NCBI RefSeq assembly: GCF_946476835.1
Contig: NZ_CAMKWA010000008.1
Location: forward strand, 1-64,000
Source of the DNA: an uncultured Neokomagataea sp.
Lineage (GTDB): Bacteria > Pseudomonadota > Alphaproteobacteria > Acetobacterales > Acetobacteraceae
Direction: 5' to 3'
DNA: 64,000 nucleotides
The position numbers and the translations under genes were made by a program. Shown here piece by piece: positions 1-10,479 of this stretch. Under the pieces are notes generated by a model. The model saw only the letters and a list, made by a program, of their open reading frames with translations. It did no database searches and was not told where the DNA came from. Positions within the stretch are counted from its first letter, which is position 1, and each line of letters begins with the position of its first letter.

Positions 1-1315
1 GAAACGAGCCTCTTTCGGGTACCTGCCACGGAACTTCTACGATGGTGACCTCGGATATGAGCAGTTCAAGCGCTACCAAGGCGCACTCACTTATATTTTC
101 ACACAACGCATTAATGATGCGTGGAGCTTCACATCCCGTGGCCGCTACGACAACGTGCGTACACTATATGAAAGCGTTTACGGCACCGGCACCTATAGCG
201 CACCAGCCTTACTCAGTCGCGGGGCCATCTACTCGCGTGAACGCCTCCAAAACCTCGCATTTGATAACCAATTACACGGCCACCTCGCCACCGGTGCGCT
301 CCATCACGACATCATGACCGGCTTTGACTACCAGCAAAGCCAAGCGACCGAGACCGTAGGTTTTGGCGCTGCACCAGACTTGGATGTCCTGCACCCTAAT
401 TACCACCAAGTTATACCAACCATTACGGCCCGCTATGACTACCTAACCAAACCGCAACAATACGGTGTGTACGGCCAAGACCAAATCACAGTTGGTCGGC
501 ATCTCTTCCTCACCGGCGCCATCCGCAATGACTGGTACCACAGCACAGCCTATGCCTCAGGCACACGCACAGAACAGAGCCCTCAGCAAATCACTTGGCG
601 CGCATCAGCGCTTTATCATTTTGACTTCGGGCTTTCGCCTTACATCTCGTATTCTACATCCTTCGAGCCACAAAGCGGCCTCGTACAATCCGGCAATACA
701 GCCCGACAAGCCGACCCATCGCTCGGCAAACAACTCGAAGGCGGAGCTAAATACCAAATACCCGGCACCCCCGTCTTACTCACAGCCACAGGCTTCCATA
801 TCGAGCAGACCAATGTGCTCGTACCTGTAGGAAACCTCGGCTACAACACACAAAGCGGCAAAGTACATTCCGACGGCTTTGAGCTCGAAGCCCATGCAGA
901 CATGTACAAAGGAATCATGCTGGATGCTTCATTCAGCTCACAACATGTCCATGATGACAGCACTGGCAAACCCCTCGTGCAATCAAGCCGTGGCAATGCC
1001 TCCCTCTTCGCCTTTTATAACATCCCCCAAGGCTATCTCTCCGGGGCAGGCCTTGGCTTTGGTGTACGCCATATGATGGGAACATATGGTGGTGTCTCCA
1101 GCAACTATGGCGACGTCAACGTCCCAAATTATACCGTATTTGACGCCTCCGCCCGTTATGACCTCGGCCGGGCAACACCTACCCTCAAAGGCTGGAACCT
1201 CTCAGCCAGTGTCCGCAACTTGTTTGACAAACACTTTGTCGCAAGCTGCTATTCTGACTGGTGCTGGTATGGTGAGCGCCGCAACGCACAAGCGAGTGTT
1301 GGCTATAGCTGGTAA
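1..1315 (+). CDS. TonB-dependent siderophore receptor, C-terminal part (5' end outside window)
   Basis: Frame open from position 2 into the 155-1315 ORF; beta-barrel-like sequence ending '...NLSASVRNLFDKHFVASCYSDWCWYGERRNAQASVGYSW', typical TonB receptor C-terminus. Confidence 0.9.
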   Translation, partial: KRASFGYLPRNFYDGDLGYEQFKRYQGALTYIFTQRINDAWSFTSRGRYDNVRTLYESVYGTGTYSAPALLSRGAIYSRERLQNLAFDNQLHGHLATGALHHDIMTGFDYQQSQATETVGFGAAPDLDVLHPNYHQVIPTITARYDYLTKPQQYGVYGQDQITVGRHLFLTGAIRNDWYHSTAYASGTRTEQSPQQITWRASALYHFDFGLSPYISYSTSFEPQSGLVQSGNTARQADPSLGKQLEGGAKYQIPGTPVLLTATGFHIEQTNVLVPVGNLGYNTQSGKVHSDGFELEAHADMYKGIMLDASFSSQHVHDDSTGKPLVQSSRGNASLFAFYNIPQGYLSGAGLGFGVRHMMGTYGGVSSNYGDVNVPNYTVFDASARYDLGRATPTLKGWNLSASVRNLFDKHFVASCYSDWCWYGERRNAQASVGYSW

Positions 1316-1586
1316 AGCCACACACCGCCGCATCCCGCACGCTGTTTTGGCTGCCCTCATAGGTTACATGGCAGCAACCGGGATGGCAGCACTCTGCGCA
1401 GCATTACTTCCTCTGGATGGCCCCCAACGCACGCTCGGAGGAATGTTTGCCGGGTTCATCACATGGCCATGCGCCACCATAGCCGGGTTCGGCCTTACAC
1501 GAGATATTCCACAATTGCTAAAACGCGGACTGGCACCCACTAGCCTCCTCCTCATAATCGCATTTCTTTTGGGTTGGCGCTTATAA
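1269..1586 (+). CDS. Small iron-uptake-associated membrane protein
   Basis: Hydrophobic ORF overlapping the receptor end, followed immediately by the PepSY gene; start chosen at ATG 1269. Confidence 0.6.
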   Translation: MVSAATHKRVLAIAGKATHRRIPHAVLAALIGYMAATGMAALCAALLPLDGPQRTLGGMFAGFITWPCATIAGFGLTRDIPQLLKRGLAPTSLLLIIAFLLGWRL

Positions 1587-3055
1587 TGAACGATTTTAGG
1601 TCTGCCATGGCGCGCCTCCATGAATGGGGTGGCTTTCTTGTCGGATGGTTCGTCTTCGCCATTGCCCTTTCAGGATCCCTCGCCGTATTCCGACCGGAAA
1701 TCAGCCAATGGATGCGCCCCGAATTAACCAGCATGACAGCGAACCCACTGCATGCGACAGAAACCGGCATTGCATGGCTTCAAACCCATGCCGCTACTGC
1801 GCCTGCATGGTATTTAACGATCGAAGAAAAGCGTGCCCCTTATATTGAGGCCCTATACTTCAACGGCACACGTTATGTCGAACGTGCCCTCGACCCCACC
1901 ACCGGTTCTCCTGATACTATTCGAGATACAATGGGTGGAGACTTTTTTTACCGCTTTCATTTTGAACTACAATTGCCACACCCTTTCGGCCGCATCATCT
2001 CAGCATCCTGCGGGCTAGCCATTGTATTAGCACTCATAACAGGTGTCATAATCCACAAAAGAATATTTGCAGATTTTTTCACTTTGCGATTTTATAAAGG
2101 CCAAAGAAGCTGGCTCGATGTTCATAATATTACGAGCGTGGTCGCACTACCTTTTCATTTCATTATTGCCTTTTCCGGCGCCGCCACACTCTGGGCTCAG
2201 ATTTTACCTGCTAGCCTTGTGACGACTTACCCTCAAAATATCATGAAATATTATACAGACCTTGATCCAGCAACCAAACCACTCCCCTCCAAACACCAAA
2301 CTACTCCCTTAGCGCCTATCGCCCCCATGTTTCAGGAAGCCGAGAAGCGCTTTGGCGATAACGGTATTGCCCAAATATTTATTTACAATCCCAATGATAA
2401 GTCTAGCGTAGTTATTATCAAAAGCGGCAATGAACATCACATAGGTTATAATACACATACTCTTCGTTTTGATGGAAGCAGTGGTCATCTACTGTTAGAT
2501 TCGCAAGAAAAACGCCCCATTGTTACAGCTTTTTCTGTCTTATATGGTCTTCACATTGCACGATTTTCTAATACGCTAACACGCTGGATGTACTTTTTTT
2601 CTGGCTTATTACTGGCCATCGCTACCGCCAGCGGCCTACATTTATGGGTAATCCGCAAAAAAAGAACCAAGCAAAATCATACTTATTTTAATATTATTGA
2701 ACGCCTCAACACAGCCGTTTTAATCGGCCTACCCATTTCTTTTTCGTTATTTTTCATAACGAACAGACTACTCCCGCTACATTCGAAATTCTACACCACG
2801 ATATCACGATCAAATATGGAAATTTACTCTGTATTTTTTTCTTCCTTAATATTCATTATGATATGCATGTATAATAAAAATATTAAAAATCAAAAAATAT
2901 TATCTAAAATCGGCATTGTAGCATTCCTGTCAATATCCATTCTAGGATACCCATGGAATAATACAATCACATATTCCATATCATTGACGTCACTTATCTT
3001 CCTATCAACCTACATCTTTCTTTATAAAAATGCACGATCATGCTCATTGAAGTAA
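1586..3055 (+). CDS. PepSY-associated TM helix family protein (iron uptake/reductase type)
   Basis: N-terminus 'MNDFRSAMARLHEWGGFLVGWFVFAIALSGSLAVFRPEISQWM' is typical of PepSY_TM proteins next to TonB receptors. Confidence 0.8.
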   Translation: MNDFRSAMARLHEWGGFLVGWFVFAIALSGSLAVFRPEISQWMRPELTSMTANPLHATETGIAWLQTHAATAPAWYLTIEEKRAPYIEALYFNGTRYVERALDPTTGSPDTIRDTMGGDFFYRFHFELQLPHPFGRIISASCGLAIVLALITGVIIHKRIFADFFTLRFYKGQRSWLDVHNITSVVALPFHFIIAFSGAATLWAQILPASLVTTYPQNIMKYYTDLDPATKPLPSKHQTTPLAPIAPMFQEAEKRFGDNGIAQIFIYNPNDKSSVVIIKSGNEHHIGYNTHTLRFDGSSGHLLLDSQEKRPIVTAFSVLYGLHIARFSNTLTRWMYFFSGLLLAIATASGLHLWVIRKKRTKQNHTYFNIIERLNTAVLIGLPISFSLFFITNRLLPLHSKFYTTISRSNMEIYSVFFSSLIFIMICMYNKNIKNQKILSKIGIVAFLSISILGYPWNNTITYSISLTSLIFLSTYIFLYKNARSCSLK

Positions 3056-3327
3056 TTTCCGATACCATAACATCTCTTCTCTTTAGCTGCGCCTCATACC
3101 GTGGTGAGAAAGTCCTACATTTACACCATAAATACTGCCACTTAAGACGATGCCTCGCATGGGTAGCACTCGGCCTAAGCCTCATCTTACATATCGACCA
3201 AAGCAAAACCATTGGCTTTGCCCTCATATGCTGGATGTTTGGCACTGGCATTGCTTTTGCTTGTAACGGCGCTGCATTAGGTTTGATCGAAAGTTTCAGA
3301 GGTCAAAAAACTGTTCGCCGCCAATAA
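3040..3327 (+). CDS. DUF3325-like small membrane protein
   Basis: Short hydrophobic ORF overlapping the PepSY gene end; composition and context fit DUF3325. Confidence 0.55.
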   Translation: MLIEVISDTITSLLFSCASYRGEKVLHLHHKYCHLRRCLAWVALGLSLILHIDQSKTIGFALICWMFGTGIAFACNGAALGLIESFRGQKTVRRQ

Positions 3328-3545
3328 TTTCTCAATAAACACCATTTAAAATCCATCAGGTGTCCTTCCTTCAACGATAGCCTCTCGCCCCCCCCCAGAC
3401 GGCACCGCCCCTCGTATAATGACGACGCCCCATCCTAATGGGTCGATATATTCATTCTCTACACACAACATTTGTTATCAAAATGATCCAAGACACACTT
3501 TTCTTTTGCAAAAAGCCCCCCCGCCCATGCTATGGCTCCCTCACC

Positions 3546-4757
3546 ATGACCACCTTAATCCATCCAGACACCCTGCCGCGCATTAACTCAACCGCAGCAG
3601 ATGCCCTTAATGATGCCGAACGTGACCGCATCCGTGCGAAATCAGCCATGTTCGCCCCCCCTGAAGCGCGCCTTGCTGATGGCCGCCGGGACCTTGTCGG
3701 CCTATCACGCGAAGAACTCGCAGCCGTAATGACCGATATCGGTGAAAAAGCATTCCGGGCAAAGCAAGTCTGGCACTGGATTTATCACCAAGGTGTCACC
3801 GACTTCACGCAAATGAGTACCATCGCCAAACCCTTGCAAGCCAAGTTGGCGGAACATTTCATCGTCGGTCGTCCCACCACCGCGACAGAACAAACCTCTG
3901 TCGATTCAACGCGCAAATTTCTCTTTCGCTTCCGCGATGGGCAAGAGGCCGAAACAGTCTATATTCCAGACCGCAAAGAAGATCGCGGTGCTGTCTGCAT
4001 TTCATCACAGGTTGGTTGCACCCTCTCCTGCACCTTCTGCCACACAGGCACACAAAAACTCGTTCGTAATTTAGGCCCCGCCGAAATTGTCGGCCAGTTC
4101 ATGGCCGCCCGCGATAGCTATAAAGAATGGCCAAGCCCCAGCGCTGATATGCCGCGCCACCTCTCCACCATCGTGCTCATGGGCATGGGCGAGCCACTTT
4201 ATAATTATGACAACATCGCCAAGGCCATGAAAATCATCATGGATGGTGAAGGCATCGCTCTCTCCCGCCGCCGCATTACACTCTCCACATCTGGCGTTGT
4301 CCCCATGATGGATCAGTGCGGCGATGAATTGGGCATTAACCTCGCCATCTCACTACACGCTGTCACCAATGAATTGCGCGACCAAATCGTACCGCTCAAC
4401 CGCAAATATCCCATCGAAGAGCTGATCGCAGCTTGTCGCCGCTACCCAGCGGCCTCCAACTCACGGCGTATCACCTTCGAATACATCATGTTGCGTGACG
4501 TCAACGACAGCGACGCCGATGCGCGCGAACTTGTACGCCTCATCAAAGATTTGCCCGCCAAAGTGAACCTCATACCGTTCAACCCATGGCCCGGATCTGA
4601 ATTCCAACCATCCACCCGCAACCGCCTCAATAGCTTTGCCAAAATTGTGATGGATGCTGGCTTCTCATCCCCCATCCGCACTCCACGCGGGCAAGACATT
4701 CTTGCAGCATGCGGACAACTCAAAACAGAAAGTGAGCGCTTGCGCAGCAATCACTAA
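3546..4757 (+). CDS. rlmN: 23S rRNA (adenine(2503)-C(2))-methyltransferase RlmN
   Basis: Radical SAM motif 'CTLSCTFCHTG' and 'GMGEPLYNYDN'; start at ATG 3546 (ORF opens at 3438). Confidence 0.93.
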   Translation: MTTLIHPDTLPRINSTAADALNDAERDRIRAKSAMFAPPEARLADGRRDLVGLSREELAAVMTDIGEKAFRAKQVWHWIYHQGVTDFTQMSTIAKPLQAKLAEHFIVGRPTTATEQTSVDSTRKFLFRFRDGQEAETVYIPDRKEDRGAVCISSQVGCTLSCTFCHTGTQKLVRNLGPAEIVGQFMAARDSYKEWPSPSADMPRHLSTIVLMGMGEPLYNYDNIAKAMKIIMDGEGIALSRRRITLSTSGVVPMMDQCGDELGINLAISLHAVTNELRDQIVPLNRKYPIEELIAACRRYPAASNSRRITFEYIMLRDVNDSDADARELVRLIKDLPAKVNLIPFNPWPGSEFQPSTRNRLNSFAKIVMDAGFSSPIRTPRGQDILAACGQLKTESERLRSNH

Positions 4758-4795
4758 AAGCCCCCTATACACACTCTGTTTTTTTGAAAATATCA

Positions 4796-4822
4796 GCTCC
4801 CTCAACCAACCGTTGAGGGAGC
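4796..4822. repeat. Perfect 11-bp hairpin (GCTCCCTCAAC-CAACC-GTTGAGGGAGC) in rlmN-argG intergenic region
   Basis: Inverted repeat read directly; no T-tract immediately follows. Confidence 0.7.
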
Positions 4823-5073
4823 ACCAGCCTCACTGCCCCCACTCAAAGAGTGGCGCAGAACATACAAGTAGGGCCTCTTGGGAACCCTATATAGTCCGCC
4901 TTGTCAGGTCGTTACGGCGAGGAGAGTATTACCGTGTCACCGTATGCTCGCCTCCCTCTGCCCCAACAAATGCGCATGCTCCAGCACAATATCCGCAAAG
5001 CAGTTCCCCTATTGGAAAAGCGGTGCTAGAACACAAACCCTGACTTTATAAACACAATAAGGACCACGCCACG

Positions 5074-6306
5074 ATGACTGCCCACCAGGACGTCAAGAAA
5101 GTCGTACTCGCCTATTCCGGCGGACTGGACACCTCCGTCATCCTGCGCTGGTTGCAGAAGACTTATAATTGTGAAGTCGTGACCTTTACGGCCGACCTCG
5201 GCCAAGGCGAAGAGCTGGAACCAGCCCGCAAAAAAGCCGAAATGTTCGGTGTGAAAGAAATCTTCGTCGAAGACCTGCGCGAAACCTTCGTCAAAGACTA
5301 CGTCTTCCCAATGTTCCGCGCCAATACGGTCTATGAAGGCCAGTATCTGCTCGGCACGTCCATCGCACGTCCATTGATCGCACAACGCCAAATCGAGATT
5401 GCTGAAGCCGTTGGTGCAGACGCTGTGGCCCATGGCGCAACTGGCAAGGGCAATGACCAAGTCCGTTTTGAGCTTGGCTATTACGCCCTGAAGCCAGACG
5501 TAAAGGTCATTTCTCCTTGGCGCGAATGGGATCTGACCTCCCGCACTAAGCTGCTGTCTTTCGCCGAAGAAAACCAAATTCCGGTGACGAAAGACAAGCG
5601 CGGCGAAGCACCATTCTCCGTTGATGCTAACCTACTGCACTCCTCTTCCGAAGGTAAACTTCTCGAAGACCCAGCAGTCGCACCGGACGAGATCGTATTC
5701 CAACGCACCATCTCCCCAGAAGCCGCACCAGACAAGCCGACTGAAATCACGATCGACTTCGTTCATGGTGACGCAACCGCCATTAACGGCGTGGAAATGA
5801 CGCCCGCAACCATTCTCACACGCCTGAACGAACTAGGCCGTGACAATGGTATTGGTCGCCTAGACATCGTTGAAAACCGCTTCGTTGGCATGAAGTCACG
5901 CGGTATTTACGAAACACCGGGCGGTACAATCCTTCTGGCAGCTCACCGCGCGATCGAAAGCATCACGCTGGACCGCGAAGCCGCTCACCTTAAAGACAGC
6001 ATCATGCCCCGCTATGCAGAGCTGATCTATAACGGCTTCTGGTTCTCTCCTGAACGCCGCATGCTGCAAGCTCTCATCGACACCAGCCAGCATTCCGTCA
6101 CAGGCCGTGTCCGCATGAAGCTATACAAGGGCAATGTCGTCTGCGTTGGCCGTGAAAGCCCGAACAGCTTGTATGATGCCCGCGTCGTGACATTTGAAGA
6201 CGACGAAGGCGCTTACAACCAGCAAGACGCACTCGGCTTCATTAAGCTTAACGCTCTGCGCCTCCGCCTCGGTGGTCAAATCGGCCGCCGCGGTGGCGCT
6301 CTCTGA
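5074..6306 (+). CDS. argG: Argininosuccinate synthase
   Basis: '[18 protein letters not shown]' PP-loop and full-length ArgG sequence. Confidence 0.96.
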   Translation: MTAHQDVKKVVLAYSGGLDTSVILRWLQKTYNCEVVTFTADLGQGEELEPARKKAEMFGVKEIFVEDLRETFVKDYVFPMFRANTVYEGQYLLGTSIARPLIAQRQIEIAEAVGADAVAHGATGKGNDQVRFELGYYALKPDVKVISPWREWDLTSRTKLLSFAEENQIPVTKDKRGEAPFSVDANLLHSSSEGKLLEDPAVAPDEIVFQRTISPEAAPDKPTEITIDFVHGDATAINGVEMTPATILTRLNELGRDNGIGRLDIVENRFVGMKSRGIYETPGGTILLAAHRAIESITLDREAAHLKDSIMPRYAELIYNGFWFSPERRMLQALIDTSQHSVTGRVRMKLYKGNVVCVGRESPNSLYDARVVTFEDDEGAYNQQDALGFIKLNALRLRLGGQIGRRGGAL

Positions 6307-6326
6307 GACGCCGCAAGGACCACACC

Positions 6327-6833
6327 ATGATCCGCGCTACACGCTCGCTCTTCGCGCCTCTTCTGCTTGCTCTGGGTGTGTCCGCCCTCGGCGGCTGTGC
6401 CCATCATGATGATGTCGATGAGGGCCCAGCACTAACGCCTGAGCAGTTTATGCAGCAGGTCTACGCTAAACCGGGAGTACAAAAACTCCCGGATGGCCTA
6501 GCCTATAAAGTACTGCGCTCCGGCCCGAAAGACGGCGAGAGTCCGCATCACGGTTCCATGGTAATGGTGATTTATGAGGGCCGCCTGCCTGATGGCGCCA
6601 TTTTTGATAGTTCCGATATGCATAATAACGGTGCTTACTCAGAAATGCCGCTTGATGGTTTAGTCCAAGGCTGGATTGAAGCCTTACCTATGATGCATGT
6701 CGGTGACGAGTGGATGCTGTACTTACCGCCCAAACTGGCTTACGGCCCACGTCATCCCGGCATTATCCCGCCCAATAGTCCGCTCATCTTTAAGATTCGT
6801 CTTCTTGGTGTCGGCGGCGGCGGACAACAATAA
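6327..6833 (+). CDS. FKBP-type peptidyl-prolyl cis-trans isomerase lipoprotein
   Basis: Lipobox 'ALGGCAH'; FKBP core 'VMVIYEGRLPDGAIFDSS...LAYGPRHPGIIPPNSPLIFKIRLL'. Confidence 0.88.
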   Translation: MIRATRSLFAPLLLALGVSALGGCAHHDDVDEGPALTPEQFMQQVYAKPGVQKLPDGLAYKVLRSGPKDGESPHHGSMVMVIYEGRLPDGAIFDSSDMHNNGAYSEMPLDGLVQGWIEALPMMHVGDEWMLYLPPKLAYGPRHPGIIPPNSPLIFKIRLLGVGGGGQQ

Positions 6834-6893
6834 TAAAACTGCGTTTCTGTGCAGGGCACTACGCCCTCTCAGAAACGCATATTCTCCTTCCGT

Positions 6894-7442
6894 TTATTGC
6901 GGCAGATGCCAATGCGCATCACACAACGCCTGATACAATTCGCTATCGCCCGTTTCCAAAAGCTGGCCTGTATCATGTATCTTCGCCGTCCAACTGGCCG
7001 TATCACCACAAACATGGCACCACGCCGTTAAGGCATGTACTTCGTCGGCATACTCAGCCAATGCAGCGACAATCGGAAATGCATCTTTCCGGTAATCCGT
7101 GTTCAAGCCACCAACAATTACCGTCATTCCGCGTGCACGTGCTTCTAGCAGTTCTGCCACAATATCTCCCTCATAATGGGGGGATACCATGAACTGCGCC
7201 TCATCCAACACAATCGCTTCATACGCCTCAGCATCATCCGGCCACATAGCCACAGAGCGGGCTGCCAAAGACAAACCATTACGACTAGCAATTGCCGCGC
7301 CGCTCCGCGTATCAAAAGCAGGCTTCAGGACAAGCACCTTCTCCAACGAGCATGGCGCCGCATGTGCTGCTGCAATCAAATGCGCTGATTTACCTGAAAA
7401 CATGGGGCCCACATAAAGAACCAGCCGTCCCGAACGACACAT
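6894..7442 (-). CDS. tdk: Thymidine kinase
   Basis: 'GRLVLYVGPMFSGKSAHLI' P-loop, 'IVLDEAQF', zinc-ribbon CHVC. Confidence 0.9.
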   Translation of the reverse strand: MCRSGRLVLYVGPMFSGKSAHLIAAAHAAPCSLEKVLVLKPAFDTRSGAAIASRNGLSLAARSVAMWPDDAEAYEAIVLDEAQFMVSPHYEGDIVAELLEARARGMTVIVGGLNTDYRKDAFPIVAALAEYADEVHALTAWCHVCGDTASWTAKIHDTGQLLETGDSELYQALCDAHWHLPQ

Positions 7443-7561
7443 AAGCATTCCTTTCTTAAGCCCCATCAGCCTGATCTTAACAGTTTTGTCACCCCTGCCC
7501 TTGATGAAACCCACCGGAAAATGCGAGAAAAAGCGCCAGAAACACGAAAGGCCTCTTCCCC

Positions 7562-8044
7562 GTGATGCGCACCGGCCCTCTTTTCATCAGCCGCACCCTC
7601 TTATGCAGCCTCGCGTTGCTCACTAGCCTCTCCGCCTGCGGACGAAAAAGCCCCGGCGCTCATATCTACGGACCTCATTGCGGCATCTGTCACCATGGCG
7701 GCAGCGGCATGCCCGGAGAAACCCCCCCATTGGTTGGGCGGCTCGACGTGATTGCACAAACACCAGAAGGCCGTGCTTATTTGGCCAATGTGCTGCTCTA
7801 CGGACTGCAAGGCCCCTTCAAGACGCAAGGCTACAGCTACAATTACTCAATGCCGGGCTTCGCTGCACAACTCAGCGATCATGACATTGCTGAAGTACTC
7901 AACTGGCTGATCGAACGCGGGAGCACAAAGCCCGCCCCACAGATCACTGACGCTGAAATCGCTGCAGCACGGAGCCACCCGGGCACACCAATCAGCAGCT
8001 TCAAACTCCGTACAACCCTTGATCAGACACATCCCATTCCCTGA
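7562..8044 (+). CDS. Monoheme c-type cytochrome lipoprotein
   Basis: Lipobox 'LSACG', heme motif CGICH, possible axial Met in 'SMPGF'. Confidence 0.8.
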   Translation: MMRTGPLFISRTLLCSLALLTSLSACGRKSPGAHIYGPHCGICHHGGSGMPGETPPLVGRLDVIAQTPEGRAYLANVLLYGLQGPFKTQGYSYNYSMPGFAAQLSDHDIAEVLNWLIERGSTKPAPQITDAEIAAARSHPGTPISSFKLRTTLDQTHPIP

Positions 8045-8070
8045 TCCCTTTCACCAAGGCAGCAAACTGC

Positions 8071-9060
8071 ATGAAACGCGTTTTTTCTGGCATCCAGCCA
8101 ACTGGCATCCCTCACCTAGGCAATTACCTCGGCGCAATCCGCAACTGGGCCACTCTCCAAGCGGATCATGACTGTGTATTTTGCCTTGTCGATATGCACT
8201 CCCTCACCATGCCGTGGGAGCCTGAAACACTCCGCCAGCAAACCCTTGGCTCAGCGGCCTGCCTCCTCGCTGCCGGGATCGAGCCAACACGCCTCTACAA
8301 CCAATCGGCTGTCAGCGCCCATGCACGCCTTGGCTGGATCTTTAACTGTGTGTCACGCCTCGGCTGGCTCAACCGCATGACGCAATTTAAGGACAAAGCC
8401 GGTAAAAACCGCGAAAATCACTCTGCTGGCCTTTACGTTTACCCCAACCTCATGGCAGCCGATATTCTCGCGTTCCACGCGACACGCGTTCCAGTCGGAG
8501 ATGACCAGCGCCAGCATATCGAACTCGCGAACGATATCGCTCAGAAATTCAACCATGACATGGGCACAGACTTTTTCCCTGAAATCGAGGCCTTCATTCC
8601 ACCTGCCGCTGCGCGCGTCATGAGCCTGCGGGATGGCACCAAAAAAATGTCCAAGTCTGACCCATCTGAGCAAAGCCGCATCACGCTGACGGACACACCG
8701 GACGAAATCGCACTCAAAATCCGCCGTGCACGTACCGATTCTGAACCTCTACCTTCCGAAGCTGCTGGCTTAGAAGGCCGCGCAGAAGCACGTAACCTTG
8801 TCGCTATCTATGCTGCCATGGCCGATGAAAGCATCGACGCTACGCTCCAACGCTTTGGCGGTGAAGGCTTTGGCCCCTTCAAAACGGCCCTCGCCGATCT
8901 GCTCGTCGAAAGCCTTGGCCCGGTCGCACTCGAAACGCGCCGACTTCTGGAGAGTGAAGATCACCTTCTCAGCGTCCTGCGTCAAGGCGCTGATCGCGCC
9001 CGCAGTATCTCAGAACCCATCGTACAAGAAGCCGAACGTCTCGTCGGTTTCCTGCGCTAA
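8071..9060 (+). CDS. trpS: Tryptophanyl-tRNA synthetase
   Basis: 'FSGIQPTGIPHLGNYLGA' and 'KKMSKSDPS' (KMSKS). Confidence 0.95.
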   Translation: MKRVFSGIQPTGIPHLGNYLGAIRNWATLQADHDCVFCLVDMHSLTMPWEPETLRQQTLGSAACLLAAGIEPTRLYNQSAVSAHARLGWIFNCVSRLGWLNRMTQFKDKAGKNRENHSAGLYVYPNLMAADILAFHATRVPVGDDQRQHIELANDIAQKFNHDMGTDFFPEIEAFIPPAAARVMSLRDGTKKMSKSDPSEQSRITLTDTPDEIALKIRRARTDSEPLPSEAAGLEGRAEARNLVAIYAAMADESIDATLQRFGGEGFGPFKTALADLLVESLGPVALETRRLLESEDHLLSVLRQGADRARSISEPIVQEAERLVGFLR

Positions 9061-9083
9061 AACAGCATATAATTAGCTATAAT

Positions 9084-9118
9084 ACCCCCTTTAGAGTGAT
9101 TGTTTCTCTAGAGGGGGT
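9084..9118 (+). terminator. Hairpin terminator after trpS
   Basis: ACCCCCTTTAGAG...CTCTAGAGGGGGT stem followed by GTTT. Confidence 0.6.
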
Positions 9119-9187
9119 GTTTCCATCAACGGCCGATATACTAACACTTTACATCTGCAACACATTCAAAAGCCGCGCCGTTAATTT

Positions 9188-9231
9188 TAAGATATTTTGT
9201 TTTTTTCCGCAAAAAATACCAAAATATCTTA
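9188..9231. terminator. Long AT-rich inverted repeat downstream of lpxB
   Basis: TAAGATATTTTG...CAAAATATCTTA 12-bp stem with nested T/A stem and CCGC loop, 14 bp beyond the lpxB stop. Confidence 0.5.
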
Positions 9232-9245
9232 ACTCGGCTGCCCCT

Positions 9246-10436
9246 TTAAGGTGCATCCAAAAGATCCAATATCTCCCGTGCAGCCGCTTCTGATGGCGTC
9301 CCCTGAGGCGGGGCCAACCGCGCCAACACATTCGCAAAAGCCTCACGCTGTGCCGCTACGGCCCCTTCATCAGACAACAGCAGCGACACCATCTCTGCCA
9401 ACTTCTCAGGCGTACAATTTTCTTGCAATAATTCTGGTACGACTTCACGCCCCGCTAGCAAATTCACCATCGCGACATACGGCACTTTAATCAAACGACG
9501 AGCAAAAAATGCCGTTATCGGGTTAACCCGATACGTCACAGCCATCGGCACTTTGCCCATCGCCAGTTCTAACGTCGATGTTCCCGATTTCGTCAACGCA
9601 CAAGAAGCCGCCGCAAAAGCATCATGCTTATCATGCACATCCGTCACAATAACCGGTTGCACAGGCCATTTACGGATCATACTCCGCACCACCGGTGCCA
9701 TAACGGGAGCCAGCGGAATCACAGGGCAAACATTCGGATGTTTTTTCCGCAGAATATCCAACATCTTGCGGAACACAGGCAAAAGGCGCGGGACCTCTGA
9801 ACGACGGCTCCCCGGCATCAACACAACAATCGGTGCATCTTCCGGAATCGCATGACGCATCCGAAATCGTTCAGCCACTCCGTCTTTAACACCCGACTGC
9901 AACACAGGGTGTCCGACAAAACGTGCCTCTAACCCACGCGCTGCATACCAATCGGATTCAAACGGCAACAAACACAACATCCGATCCCATAGACCGGGGA
10001 ATTTTTTGACGCGCTTAGCCCGCCATGCCCATGCTTGCGGCGCAACATAATGCACGCGTTTGGTGCCAATATGCTCAATACGCTTCAACAGTCGCAGGGC
10101 AAAACCCGGACTATCAATCGTAATCACCATATCCGGCTTACGCAGTTCAATATCCTGCACCGCTTCCAGCATACGCTGCGATAATTGCCGCATGCGTGGC
10201 AGAACTTCCACGAGCCCCATCACAGCTAAGTCCCGCATCGGGAACAAGCTGCGCAGGCCAAGCGCCTCCATACGGCCCCCGCCGACACCCGCAAACACCA
10301 AATCTGGATCCTGTGCGTGCAGCGCAACCATTAAGCGGGCACCAATCACATCGCCGCTGGCTTCACCCGCCAACAACCATATGACCCGGCCATGCGCCTC
10401 TTCATGGCCGGGTGGATGGAAAAAGCTATCTGGCAT
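9246..10436 (-). CDS. lpxB: Lipid-A-disaccharide synthase
   Basis: 'WLLAGEASGDVIGARLM', 'GVGGGRMEALG', 'GTSTLELAMGKVPMAVTYR'. Confidence 0.93.
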   Translation of the reverse strand: MPDSFFHPPGHEEAHGRVIWLLAGEASGDVIGARLMVALHAQDPDLVFAGVGGGRMEALGLRSLFPMRDLAVMGLVEVLPRMRQLSQRMLEAVQDIELRKPDMVITIDSPGFALRLLKRIEHIGTKRVHYVAPQAWAWRAKRVKKFPGLWDRMLCLLPFESDWYAARGLEARFVGHPVLQSGVKDGVAERFRMRHAIPEDAPIVVLMPGSRRSEVPRLLPVFRKMLDILRKKHPNVCPVIPLAPVMAPVVRSMIRKWPVQPVIVTDVHDKHDAFAAASCALTKSGTSTLELAMGKVPMAVTYRVNPITAFFARRLIKVPYVAMVNLLAGREVVPELLQENCTPEKLAEMVSLLLSDEGAVAAQREAFANVLARLAPPQGTPSEAAAREILDLLDAP

Positions 10437-10479
10437 GTTTCATTCCCCCGGCCTCTCTGAGGCGCTCCCCAATGCGGCA

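Noticed and set aside
3388-3396. Nine-C homopolymer upstream of rlmN considered as a phase-variation tract
   Set aside because: Lies in an intergenic region upstream of the assigned start; no reading frame is switched, although it resembles the 32803-32814 run
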